Positions 8,091-16,522 of a stretch of 37,434 nt of DNA are shown here, in pieces. The first letter of the stretch is position 1; each line of letters opens with the position of its first letter. The notes beneath the pieces are model-generated. The model was not told where the DNA came from. It saw nothing but the letters and a program-made list of their open reading frames with translations, and did not search any database. This DNA is from Paulinella micropora (Eukaryota; Cercozoa; Imbricatea; Euglyphida), in NCBI GenBank assembly GCA_009731375.1, contig BJOX01000316.1, forward strand, positions 254,254-291,687, given 5' to 3'. Made by a program: the position numbers and the translations under genes.

Positions 8091-8800
8091 TTAAATTTGT
8101 GGCCCGCTGAAAACGTGCAGGAGGCCATCAATACTTCCTGGAGCGATCATAGCACCAATACCAGCTGCAGATATGTTTTTGCCCCGAATGGCCCGCAGCA
8201 CGACGTGGTCCTCAGGCACTTGTGGGCGGTGCCCCTGCCCCGGGCCGAGTTTAGCAAACCCAGCTGGCTGTACGCAAATCTTTCGACAGCAGGCTGCAAT
8301 GGCAGCCGTACTGAGAAACCCCCGTTGAAGCGAATCCAGCCGCCGAAACTACGTTACACGTTGGTTGAAGGCTGCACACACGACTGGACGCCGTCCCTGG
8401 CCGACGACGACTCGAGCTCCACAAGCTGGGAAAAACCGGCGTATCCCGCGGACACGTACTTCCCAGGCACAAAGCTCTTTTGCCTGGAGCCCGACAGACG
8501 CGTCTTTGAGTGCAGCCTGGGCAAGCAAAATTGTCTGGTACCAGGTGCCCGAGCCCTGAGTTACGCGCAACCTGCCGTTGGCGTGGCCAGATACCTTTCG
8601 CTGGAGTTGCAGCCGGGCCAGGCAGTGGAAACTCGCGTGCGCCTTTCGGTTGGTTGCAGGGGCTGCTCACTCAAGCTTTACGTTGTGCAGGTGCTGCCGG
8701 GGGCCCCCGTAGATTATGCTGCGCGCGGCGGCTCTGCGGGGCATCATCATCATCATCCTGCTGGCGAGCTGCGCGTGGCTGGCCTGGCCAGCGCGCTAAG
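8091..8800 (+). pseudogene. Decayed membrane glycoprotein gene, no start codon, C-terminal frameshift
   Basis: An open frame of about 240 codons has no ATG near its beginning: the coding part starts directly after a GGGAGGGTGTGATATGA repeat, so the 5' end appears lost at an element junction. The product has several N-x-S/T sites (about residues 12-70) and paired cysteines, as in an ectodomain. Near the 3' end the open frame encodes a His run, but the next frame (8716-8800) encodes a hydrophobic segment with five consecutive Ile and ends at TAA inside the conserved GCGCTAAGAATGTAC 3'-end module. This suggests that the original protein ended in a transmembrane anchor and that an indel between about 8711 and 8740 moved the frame. 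Family unknown. Confidence 0.6.
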
Positions 8801-8855
8801 AATGTACGAAAAAAAATAAATAAAAAAAATACTCTTAACAAAAGTTTTAAGACGC
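8798..8855 (+). terminator. 3'-end module
   Basis: TAAGAATGTACGAAAAAAAA, then AATAAA, then AACAAAAGTTTTAAGACGCTGA. This is the form of module that immediately follows plus-strand genes; its TAA can serve as the stop codon. Confidence 0.7.
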
Positions 8856-8930
8856 TGAACACACCCATGACAAGACGAGCTTCTCCCCCCCTGTGTTATG
8901 TGATAGTCAGAAAAGGCAATACCACAGATC

Positions 8931-9600
8931 GGATTGAAGTGTAAGGCTTTGTCGAGCTTTAATAACAAAAAATTCATAGATTCTTGGTGTGCCCCCACTC
9001 TTCCCCTTTCCCGCGGAGAAAAACGCCCGCCAAAATTTTTTGTTGTTGCGCAAATGACAAGTCTTGCGCGCTCCCCCCCCCTTCGCAGGGAGGAGGGAGG
9101 GGGGAGACAAGGGGGAGGGTTTTCCCCCCTCTTCCCTTTGCCCCCCTCCCCTTTTTGTCGAGCAGGAAGATTCTTCTCTTTCTCTCTTCTTTTTTGCACA
9201 AAACTTGTCATCAAATTTGTGTATGTGTGCGCCTGGAATGACATGGCCAAAAAAAAGGCAGTATTGCCAGAAAAGCCTGAGAACGCTGCCTTTTTCGGTC
9301 ATATCACATGCACAGACCGTCAAGCCGCAATATTCTGCGCCATCAAGAAAGTACCAAAAAATTCGCTAGAACTCGTTCAGCCGGAGTCTCGACAAGGGAG
9401 ATGGGGGGGGGGGCGCCCGGCATTGGGGCTTAGTCGAGGCGTTTCATATATTTTTTGGTAGCTTCTGCGCTCTCTCCCTCCCCCCTTGCCCTTCCCCTGT
9501 TCTTTGAGCCCCCCGGGCTCAGGGGGCTCAAAGGGGAAGGGAGAGGGAAAAAGGGGGGGGGCGCCCCCCCCTCTCCTGTGGGCTCCCAAAAAAAAGTTTA
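8931..9600. repeat. 3'-end module plus composite dispersed element, copy 2
   Basis: 8931-8985 is a minus-oriented 3'-end module nearly identical to 6786-6835. From 8996 the components follow in the same order as in 6958-7735: GCGCAAATGACAAGTC repeat, C/T-rich tract, CGAGCAGGAAGATT, palindrome 9238-9308, CACAGACCGTCAAGCCG, TTAGTCGAGGCGTTTCATAT, GC hairpin 9503-9532, poly-G. Much of it is close to identical to copy 1; the purine/pyrimidine tract differs in length. Confidence 0.8.
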
Positions 9601-9689
9601 TTTATTTTTGCTTTTTCTCTAAAGCCACAAATTAAGCCTTGTCCGTGGAATAAGGCCCCCCCCCCCGCCCCCTCCCCTTTTTCTCCCTC

Positions 9690-9818
9690 TCCAGTGTAAG
9701 ACCGTCGAGCTTTAATTAAATTCAGCGTAATTTACGTTTTCTTGGGCGCGCCCTTGCCCCTCCTGATAGTCGTGCAAAACTTAGCGCTAAATGAACGGGC
9801 CGCTCCGGTCTCTTTCCG
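9690..9818. repeat. 3'-end module (minus) and conserved 50-bp block
   Basis: 9690-9755 repeats the module of 7812-7865 almost base for base. 9769-9818 is the GTCGTGCAAAACTTAGCGC block also found at 6901. Together they abut the promoter of the truncated ADP-ribosylhydrolase copy. Confidence 0.7.
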
Positions 9819-9832
9819 CGGGGTAACAAAGG

Positions 9833-9851
9833 TTATATAATAAATCAAATG
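9833..9851 (+). promoter_or_regulatory. TATA-like box of the truncated copy
   Basis: TTATATAA, nine bases before an ATG, is the same arrangement as upstream of the intact gene at 10544. Confidence 0.6.
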
Positions 9852-10330
9852 TCCCTGCGCGAGGCCACTGCGCCCAAAAGGCCCTGCTAAAGCAGCCCGT
9901 GAAGGCCCTTGGCCTGCCGAGACACAATTATATGACCATGCGATAAGCATCCTGCTGGGAGCATGTTTGGCGACCTGAGGCCTTCCCGAGAACAGACGCC
10001 TATGGGGCAGCCCAGCAGGTGGACTGAGCATACTGCCATGATGTTAGGCCTGTTAGACACGCTCGTGTTGACTAAGCGCAGCCAAGTAGTAAACCCTATC
10101 AAGTACCACGACAACGCCAAGCTGTGTCTGCTAGCGGCGTACTTGCAAAGCAGAACGACGCACGAGCACCTCGCGACGCTTCAGTGCGCCATGGTTTTTT
10201 CTTTTCTCCTCTATCGCGCGCTGCGCCTCGTCAAGAATGGACAAGCGCCCAGGCTTAGCCGGGGTTCTAGGTAGTGATGACAGCTCGCTGGCGGATGAAA
10301 TCAACCAAGAACTGGCCGGCCTCTTTTAAC
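9849..10330 (+). pseudogene. Truncated, frameshifted copy of the ADP-ribosylhydrolase/macro gene
   Basis: Corresponds to 10544-11128. The copied start codon leads to a stop after about 13 codons because of an early frame change. A later frame (from 9963) matches the parent closely, including WTEHTAMM and the segment ending LLYRALRLVK, but lacks 84 bases (28 codons), the part with the DSAPLLRTAP motif. The deletion ends share CTA. Nothing of the macro-like half is present. It duplicates the promoter and the first part of the neighbouring gene. Confidence 0.85.
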
Positions 10331-10526
10331 TCACTGTAAACTAAACTCGGCCCGCTTTAGCTCATGGATTTTTTCAAAGAAGGAAAGATGACAATGACAA
10401 TGTGATGGGGGGCTTCTCCTTTTTTGCACCTGGCTCGCGCTCTCCCTCTCCCTTCCCCCTCTCTACTCTTTCCTTTGGATTTTTTCTTCTTTCTCTTGTT
10501 TCTCTCCCGAGTCATTGTAGCCAGGT

Positions 10527-10546
10527 TATATAAGAAAATCAAAATG
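10527..10546 (+). promoter_or_regulatory. TATA-like box next to the start codon
   Basis: TTATATAAG, about ten bases before the ATG at 10544, is conserved in the truncated copy at 9833. The very short spacing implies transcript starts inside or very near the coding region, or a virus-type promoter read by its own factors. Confidence 0.55.
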
Positions 10547-13030
10547 TCCCTGCGCGAGGCCACTCCGCTCAACAAGGCCTGCCCCAAGCAGCCCGCCGCA
10601 GCCCGAACAAGTCCTGCGCCGGCCGAGACAAAATTATATTGCCATGCGATTAGCATCCTGCTGGGGGGCATGCTTGGCGACCTAAGGTTTTTGCCAGAGC
10701 AAATGGCTGCGGGGCAACCCCGCAAGTGGACTGGGCATACTGCCATGATGTTGTGCCTGTTAGACACGCTCGTGTCGACCAAGCGCGGCCAATTAGTAAA
10801 CCCTAGCGAGCTGCGCCAGAGCTTCGACAGCAGCCAGGCAGAGGGTGACTGCGGTCGTTCCATGGACAGCGCCCCCCTTTTGCGCACGGCCCCCGTCGCT
10901 ATCAAGTACCACGACAACGCCAAGCTGTGTCTGCTGGCGGCGTACGTGCAGAGCAGAACGACGCACGAGCACCCGGCGACGCTCCAGTGCGCTATGGTTT
11001 TTTCTTTTCTCCTCTATCGCGCGCTGCGCCTCGTCAAGGCAGGACAAGCGCTCGGGCTTAACCAAATTCTAGGTAGGGACGACAACTCTCTGGCGGCTGA
11101 AATCAACCGAGAACTGGCCGGCATGTGCGCGGACGACAAGGCCTGGCTAAAGCAGCATGGGTGGCACGGCCAGGACCAGCTGCACCGAGATTTTCCCTCG
11201 GTTCTTATGGATGACGTTGTCAGACTGGTCACCAGCCAGCTAGGTTCCAGATGGGACTGGCGTGCGGGCGACTTCTTGCTCACACGCGCCGGGTCTGCGC
11301 GGATCAATCTCACCAACTGTCTAGACGCGCTGGCAGTGTGTTTGCATCTGCTGCACCTCTGGGCTGGTTCGCTCCAGCGAGCGCAGGATAAGTTGGAGCA
11401 AGCCCGGAGGGAATTCTCCGACTCCGAACTGTCCGGTGGCACCGACTCTATGGCCGTGCTAGTGTGTCAGCTAGTTGGGGCGCTCTACGGACTCGGCGTC
11501 GTCGAAAGATCCGCACAGCCCCCCGCCTGGTTTAGGGAGCTTTTTCAGGCTGCCCCCGGCTCAGTCACGCAACTCTCCGCCAAGGTCCAGGGGCTACTGG
11601 CAGCCCCGGACGAGGGTAACGGCTGGTTCGAACTGCTCTTTGGCTTCCAGGAAAGGACTAACGCTAGCTCTCCCCATTCTTCCGAAAAAGACAGCCACGC
11701 GTGGAACAAAGCACAGTTCAAGCTGTCTGATGGCCAAATAGGAAGAGACAAAGAGAAGGTCTTTTTCTTGCGCAAGCACGGAGAAGACCAAACACAACGA
11801 GAATTTGTCGCGGGCAACTTCGAGGTACCGACGCTTCAGAAACTGAGAGAAGAAGTATTGGCGCTGGCTACGGGCAGATTGCCACCTACAGCTGCCGTGG
11901 CGGCAGGCGACCAGGACGAGGAAATGAACGAGATGCTATCAAGAATGCTGGGACTGTCGGTCCAGTATCTCAAAGAAAACGCAAGGGAAACCAAGGCAAA
12001 TACAGAGGCCCAAAAGGCTGCCGATCTGCGCGCCTGGATCCGAGCAGGCACAGCTCCTGTCCGGGTTTCTTTATCGCACAAAGTCACCTACTCCGTCTTT
12101 AATGAGCATTGTCACGAGGCAAACAACGGGGCCGTCTTCCAGGTCGCGTCTCATTTCAATTGTCTCGAATTTATGAACCCCCAGCAGACGCCCGGACACG
12201 GTATCACTTGCTATTACCAAGACCACACGCAGGGGCGGGACTGCGCCCTGGCCGCAGCCCCCGCTCTGTTCTACCGACAGTACTCCCGGGAGGGATCTAA
12301 TGTTCAGCTAAATACTCTCGGCAGGGTTATCGAGCTGCTGCAACAAAAGTTGTCCAAGCAAAACAACCAGAACCGCGACTTTCTTCACGTCAGTAATGGC
12401 TACGCCTTTTCTAGCGCCAAGAACATGCGAGCCATCGCGGAATACCTACAAAACGCCAGCGAGGAAGACAAGAGCCAGATCAGGGGGCTCCAGCAAGTAG
12501 GCCTCGTGACGAACGCCGAGGTGCCGTTCGCGGAACGCCGACAAGACATGTTCGTGCTCCGATCCCCCCAGCCGGATCGGGGGTGGTGGAACAAAGAAGG
12601 AATCCAGCTTGTACATCAAGTCCTGTGTTCTGCCCTAAGCATAGCGGATGCCGGCGTAAACGAGAAAGACAAGCCTGCGTGGTACCCGTTGGCCAGGCTA
12701 GTTCTTGAAGCTCAGTACGAAGCGACCTTGCTCTTTGCCTTGCGGCGCTATCTGCAACAATGGCTCGGCGTGGTACGCCGCCCGGTAAAGGTCTACTTGA
12801 CCTGTGTGGGCGGCGGGGTGTTTGGAAATCGGCGCGAGGACATTGCAGCCGCGATTCAACATGCGATCTCCGAGGTGCAGAAAATAGAGGTCCCCACCCT
12901 AACAGAGGGGAGGCCCGGGCTGGAAATCTGCGTGCTTCATTACAAGAAAATCGACCCTTTTTATCAAAAAGAGATACAAAACCCACACCAGCGCCCTGCA
13001 GCGGCAGCCCCGCGTGCAAAGCGAGTATAA
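10544..13030 (+). CDS. ADP-ribosylglycohydrolase-like plus macro-domain-like fusion protein
   Basis: 828 residues from the ATG at 10544; the open frame extends 40 codons upstream over C/T-rich sequence, but the TATA-like box and the duplicated copy both support 10544. Residues 33-330 follow the ADP-ribosylglycohydrolase (DraG/ARH) pattern: GGMLGDL (41-47), WTGHTAMMLCLLDTL (62-76, where the family has W-T-D-D-T), LLRTAP (112-117), RTTHEH (138-143) and SGGTDSMA...GALYGL (297-317, where the family has a D-x-D-T motif). Several metal-binding Asp are thus replaced. Residues 515-800 match a macro-like family: VFQVASHFNCLEF (531-543), HTQGRDCALA (561-570), NGY (618-620), RLVLEAQYEATL (718-729) and VYLTCVGGGVFGN (750-762). 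The likely role is binding or removing ADP-ribose, perhaps against host ADP-ribosylation. Both domain assignments rest on motif reading only. Confidence 0.72.
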   Translation: MSLREATPLNKACPKQPAAARTSPAPAETKLYCHAISILLGGMLGDLRFLPEQMAAGQPRKWTGHTAMMLCLLDTLVSTKRGQLVNPSELRQSFDSSQAEGDCGRSMDSAPLLRTAPVAIKYHDNAKLCLLAAYVQSRTTHEHPATLQCAMVFSFLLYRALRLVKAGQALGLNQILGRDDNSLAAEINRELAGMCADDKAWLKQHGWHGQDQLHRDFPSVLMDDVVRLVTSQLGSRWDWRAGDFLLTRAGSARINLTNCLDALAVCLHLLHLWAGSLQRAQDKLEQARREFSDSELSGGTDSMAVLVCQLVGALYGLGVVERSAQPPAWFRELFQAAPGSVTQLSAKVQGLLAAPDEGNGWFELLFGFQERTNASSPHSSEKDSHAWNKAQFKLSDGQIGRDKEKVFFLRKHGEDQTQREFVAGNFEVPTLQKLREEVLALATGRLPPTAAVAAGDQDEEMNEMLSRMLGLSVQYLKENARETKANTEAQKAADLRAWIRAGTAPVRVSLSHKVTYSVFNEHCHEANNGAVFQVASHFNCLEFMNPQQTPGHGITCYYQDHTQGRDCALAAAPALFYRQYSREGSNVQLNTLGRVIELLQQKLSKQNNQNRDFLHVSNGYAFSSAKNMRAIAEYLQNASEEDKSQIRGLQQVGLVTNAEVPFAERRQDMFVLRSPQPDRGWWNKEGIQLVHQVLCSALSIADAGVNEKDKPAWYPLARLVLEAQYEATLLFALRRYLQQWLGVVRRPVKVYLTCVGGGVFGNRREDIAAAIQHAISEVQKIEVPTLTEGRPGLEICVLHYKKIDPFYQKEIQNPHQRPAAAAPRAKRV

Positions 13031-13052
13031 AGAAAAATCTTAATAAAAAAAA
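13024..13052 (+). terminator. AATAAA-type signal after the fusion gene
   Basis: Begins at the stop codon, with TATAAAG overlapping it and AATAAAA near 13043. It lacks the full TAAGAATGTAC module seen after other genes. Confidence 0.5.
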
Positions 13053-13186
13053 CTTCTCGGTCTGGACCAGAACAATCATAGTCGTTTAGCGCGTTCTTGT
13101 GCCACCCCGCTGGCGCGGGCTGGAAGGAAGAAAAGGAGGGGGGGCTGCAGGGGGGGTCACGGGGGGGCGGCGGCCCCCGCATCTGG

Positions 13187-13290
13187 CGGCTCAGTTGTGA
13201 CAGTAATTGCAACCAGTATTCACTCAAGTACCCAGCGTCGGCGAGTTTTAAATGTGTGAGCCCTGGTGGCAACTTGTACGGGTCCGTGTT
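13187..13290 (-). pseudogene. Fragment of the F-box/LRR gene
   Basis: Close match to 15187-15290 of the LRR gene (PPGLTHL and LADAGYLS motifs), differing at scattered positions. It covers about one and a half leucine-rich repeats and is then cut on both sides, by a G-rich repeat and by a minus-oriented 3'-end-like sequence. Confidence 0.85.
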
Positions 13291-13341
13291 AATTCAGCGT
13301 ATTCTTTTTCGCACTTTCTTAGCGCGCCCGTCGACAAGCAA

Positions 13342-13515
13342 ATGCAGAAGCTTTGCGCACGTGTCGCCAAGGTGTCCGGGCGCGGAGCCTTTCAGTCTCG
13401 CCTAGAAGAACTACGGGTTTCTCTGCAGCCCCACGTCTTGCTTGCGTTGCGTGGCAGCGCCCAGGCGCTCGAGGTTTGGTGGCAGATTAAGGAATGTACA
13501 CAAAAAAAAGATTAA
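13342..13515 (+). CDS. Small hypothetical protein or gene remnant
   Basis: Short frame starting MQKLCARVAK and ending at a TAA within the A-rich 3'-end module. I do not recognise it. In another frame a TAA directly precedes GAATGTAC, as at other gene ends, so this may be a frameshifted 3' remnant of a lost gene. A GCGCGCC sequence just upstream resembles the border of 3'-end modules. Confidence 0.25.
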   Translation: MQKLCARVAKVSGRGAFQSRLEELRVSLQPHVLLALRGSAQALEVWWQIKECTQKKD

Positions 13516-13546
13516 TAAAAAAAGTGAACAGAGTTTTAATCTTGGC
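13488..13546 (+). terminator. 3'-end module
   Basis: TAAGGAATGTACACAAAAAA, then AATAAAAAAAG, then CAGAGTTTTAATCTTGGCG. Same architecture as the module at 17096. Confidence 0.65.
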
Positions 13547-13630
13547 GGGGGTTTACACAATGTCTTTCTATGTCGTCTTCTTCGTGCCCGAGAGCGCGCA
13601 AGCCGAGGGCTGGCCGATGTCTTGGAGCCT

Positions 13631-14404
13631 TTACAATTCTGCAGATCTGATAGTTTCAGTATTTTTGTAGTCAAATGCTTGTTGTTCATTGCGCAATGCA
13701 AGAAGATCGCCCAATGCAACCTTAACAGTTGCAAGAGGCCATGTATTCAGTGCACTGACAAAACGTTCTCCGCTCGCTGTTGCAGGCTGGTTGTGTTGGA
13801 CTGACATTACATAGAATTTATCTTTGTTTGATAAATCTTTATCTGTCCAGCGGTATGCGTAACCGTTCTGTACAAGTTTCTCAGGTTTCGAAGAACTACT
13901 GGGCAATGAACGTTTGCATTTCCTACACCACGCGCATGAAGCGATCGTTTGGATATTTGATCGACCCCAATGTTCGATTGTAAAATCCGTTGTTTCGTAT
14001 TCTCTGTACTCGCACAGAGCGCTAAACTTACATATTAGCTTTGATTTGTATGCCCACAGCAAGGGGATGTCGCACGGTTTACAAAACAGCACGCGGGACT
14101 CTTCCCCGGCTGCAAGCTTGCAGCCCTTTAGCCCGGCTGCCATAAGATCTTTCCTGATGAGGCTTATGTTTCCTTTGCACCAAAAGGCAAGGACCGCCCG
14201 CAAGAATTCTGACTCTATTGGCAAACGATAGAGCCCGCGTGTACTAGTATCTTCTTTTAGCAAGCCGGCTGGGATACTCCGTGCCGATTTAGCCGGCAAC
14301 GGAAGCGTCTTGTTGTCTTTGCAGCAAATAGTTAATACGCCTGCTAACCCCTTGTTGCAATGCGGACATGTCCATACCGGCAAGCCGGCTGATGCTTGAG
14401 ACAT
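13631..14404 (-). CDS. Zinc-binding hypothetical protein, 257 aa
   Basis: Begins at ATG 14404 with TAATATG context. Cysteine pairs suggest at least two zinc sites: CPHC (13-16) with CC (27-28); FCKPCD near residue 107 with a Cys at about 125; and CAWCRKC near 157. Between them are hydrophobic and basic stretches. There is no membrane segment or signal peptide, so a nuclear or cytoplasmic nucleic-acid-binding role is plausible. It is more AT-rich than its neighbours, which may indicate a different origin. The gene ends near the small remnant at 13515, tail to tail. I do not recognise a family. Confidence 0.6.
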   Translation of the reverse strand: MSQASAGLPVWTCPHCNKGLAGVLTICCKDNKTLPLPAKSARSIPAGLLKEDTSTRGLYRLPIESEFLRAVLAFWCKGNISLIRKDLMAAGLKGCKLAAGEESRVLFCKPCDIPLLWAYKSKLICKFSALCEYREYETTDFTIEHWGRSNIQTIASCAWCRKCKRSLPSSSSKPEKLVQNGYAYRWTDKDLSNKDKFYVMSVQHNQPATASGERFVSALNTWPLATVKVALGDLLALRNEQQAFDYKNTETIRSAEL

Positions 14405-14635
14405 ATTACTACCTTTCTTTACCTAATACCCCGCTGGCGTGGATGGGGCGGGCAGGGAGAGGTAAAGGAGCCGAGGAGTAGAAAGGGCCACCTCCCTTCT
14501 CCTCGCCCTCCCCCCCCCTTTCCTCTCTCTCTCTTTCTCTCTCTCTCTCTCATTCTCCTGCTCCTCTTTCTCTCTCTTCCCCCTCGTTCCCTCTTATCTC
14601 TCCCGGAGCGGACGAGGGGACAGCTCGCCGTTCCT
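14405..14635. other. C/T-rich intergenic tract
   Basis: Lies between the 5' end of the 257-aa gene and the 3' end of the LRR gene, both on the minus strand. It contains a (CT)n-rich run at about 14518-14590 and no AATAAA on the minus strand, so the LRR transcript end is unclear. Confidence 0.5.
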
Positions 14636-16189
14636 TTAGCGCTGAACTCTTAGCTTGTGCAGCTCGAGAGCTTGCGCCAGGCGCTCGACTCCTGTGTTTG
14701 TGACTTGCAAAGCTTTGCCTAGCTCTAGCGATCTCAGACCCGCCAGCTGTTCCAAATGGATAAGCCCCCCGTTAGTCACCTCACAGCAAGTCCCGAGGCG
14801 CAGCTCGCACAGGCCCGTGAACCGCGATAGGTGCTTCAGCGTGTCGTCGTTGATGCTTACGTTAAGTAGGTGCAGCCGCCGGAGATCCTTGGCCATGGGC
14901 ATTTGTGTGAGCCACGTGCCAGCGTACTCGTCTTGAAGCTCTAGCCCGAGGCTGCGCAGCACCGCAAAGCGCCGCACCAGTGGGCGCAGCCCGCTGTTGG
15001 TCAATCGATTGTGGCCAAGGATTGCTAACGTATGCAAGGCCGGAAGGTTGCGCGCGAGGTCACGGAGCCCCCGGCTCGTCAGCTGGCGGCAGTCAGTCAG
15101 CGCCAAGGTGTGCAGTGATGGGTGCTTCAGCCTGCCCAGCCCGGCGTCGGTGAAACTCCTGCAATTGCCGAGGCGCAGCTCCTGCAGCGAGCCCAGTTGT
15201 GACAGTGATTGCAACCAGTAGTCACTCAGGTACCCAGCGTCGGCGAGTTCTAAATGTGTGAGCCCTGGTGGCAGCTTGTACGGGTCCGTGAGACAGTTGA
15301 GATCGCGACACTTCAGACGCGAGAGCTTGGGCAGAGCGGCAAGGTTCGTCGGGGATACGTGCATGCCGCAATGCGAAACCTCAAGCTCCTCCAGCTCTGG
15401 CAGCGCACTGCAGAGCTCGTTGAGGGAGGTGCGGTTGACGCCCTGAAAGTGGCGCAGACGGAGCCCCTGCAGACCAGGCAATGTTTGGATTTGGGCCAGC
15501 CAAGGAAGATCATCATGTATCGTTTGCTCGATCTCCAAGTTCAGCAGCCCCGGCGCAAGTTTCAGCAGCCTCGTAAACCCGCTCAACCCAAGTGCGCAGC
15601 GGCGCAGGGCCAGTCGCTGCAACGAGGTCGGTAGGCGGGACACTTTGTCTCCGTATAAGCAGTAACACCGTCTCAGTTCGAGTGTGTGGACCGAGGCGGG
15701 CAGCTGGGACAAAATCTCGTCATCCAGGTGCCCTCTCTGGATTGAGACTACGGACAAGGGCGGATTTCCCGCAAGCAGTGCCAGAAGCTTGTCTTTGGTT
15801 AAGTCGTCGCCGCTGGCCTTCAGTCGCTGTGGCCTAAGCTGGCTCAATAAATTGTTAGAGGGAACGTTTGTCTTTGTGTCGGCCGCCATGGCTAGCGAGC
15901 AGCAGAACCCCCCGGCCGCGAGAAAAGCGCGCCCCGCCGGAGAAGACAAGAAATGGCCATGGCTGCGGATTCTGAGATCAAGCTCCAACACATTTCTTAG
16001 GCTCTGCCAGAAATGTCGCTTTTGCATGATAGACGCCCAGAGTTTGCAAACCCTGGACGCTGTGCGCAAACTCGCGGGCTCTCCGAGAAAGACCAGCACG
16101 ACAGACCACATTGCTGGATCAACATCCAACCAACCCCAGCCCGATGCGCGCAGGCACAACCGCTTCCGGGGGGATCGTGTGAATGGCAT
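14636..16189 (-). CDS. F-box and leucine-rich-repeat protein
   Basis: 517 residues from the ATG at 16189 (MPFTRSPRKRL); an upstream GTG would add 33 residues. Residues 12-50 resemble an F-box (WLDVDPAMWSVVLVFLGEP, then SRVCKLWASI). From about 150 to the end there are roughly a dozen leucine-rich repeats of the Cys-containing FBXL/AMN1 type (L..L.L..C..LT..GL..L). Such proteins act as substrate receptors of SCF ubiquitin ligases; in a virus this would redirect host ubiquitination, which is inference. A short basic stretch opens the protein. A fragment of this gene lies at 13187-13290 and other F-box remnants are at 27057 and 28628, so the family has been duplicated locally. Confidence 0.82.
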   Translation of the reverse strand: MPFTRSPRKRLCLRASGWGWLDVDPAMWSVVLVFLGEPASLRTASRVCKLWASIMQKRHFWQSLRNVLELDLRIRSHGHFLSSPAGRAFLAAGGFCCSLAMAADTKTNVPSNNLLSQLRPQRLKASGDDLTKDKLLALLAGNPPLSVVSIQRGHLDDEILSQLPASVHTLELRRCYCLYGDKVSRLPTSLQRLALRRCALGLSGFTRLLKLAPGLLNLEIEQTIHDDLPWLAQIQTLPGLQGLRLRHFQGVNRTSLNELCSALPELEELEVSHCGMHVSPTNLAALPKLSRLKCRDLNCLTDPYKLPPGLTHLELADAGYLSDYWLQSLSQLGSLQELRLGNCRSFTDAGLGRLKHPSLHTLALTDCRQLTSRGLRDLARNLPALHTLAILGHNRLTNSGLRPLVRRFAVLRSLGLELQDEYAGTWLTQMPMAKDLRRLHLLNVSINDDTLKHLSRFTGLCELRLGTCCEVTNGGLIHLEQLAGLRSLELGKALQVTNTGVERLAQALELHKLRVQR

Positions 16190-16522
16190 TGGCGGTGCTT
16201 CACGAGCGAGGGCTAAAGAAAAAAGAACGGCAGAGCCACGTGGCACAACAGAAAATCGCAAAGGTGATACGTTGTGTCTACAAAGCACAGAACTGCTGAT
16301 TTAAACTTTTTAAACGTCAGTTAGCGAGGGGGGGGGGGGGTGGCGCCCCCCCCCCACCCCCTCTACTGCAGAGCCGGGCCCGAGGAATGGGGAGGGGGCG
16401 CCCCCCCCTCCCCAACGCCACGCGCGCGGCTTTGTATGTCGGCTCCTTTTTGGTGAGGCGAGGTACGGCTTTGCCTGTCACACGCACAAAAAAAAGAAAC
16501 GCTAGCTGACCAACAGCAAACC
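16190..16522. promoter_or_regulatory. Divergent promoter region with G/C homopolymers
   Basis: Separates the F-box/LRR gene (-) from the small zinc protein (+). It contains a long G-run followed by GGCGCC and a C-run (about 16327-16353), which together can fold into a hairpin, and a shorter GGGGGGCGCCCCCC-like one at 16391-16407. An A-run lies about 30 bases before the plus-strand start. No clear TATA box. Confidence 0.4.

Noticed and set aside
8740-8760. Natural His run near the end of the glycoprotein frame
   Set aside because: CAT repeats read in the neighbouring frame give a membrane helix ending at the conserved stop; the His run is more likely a frame artefact.
15684-16304. 206-codon plus-strand frame opposite the F-box/LRR gene
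   Set aside because: Antisense shadow of a well-supported LRR protein.
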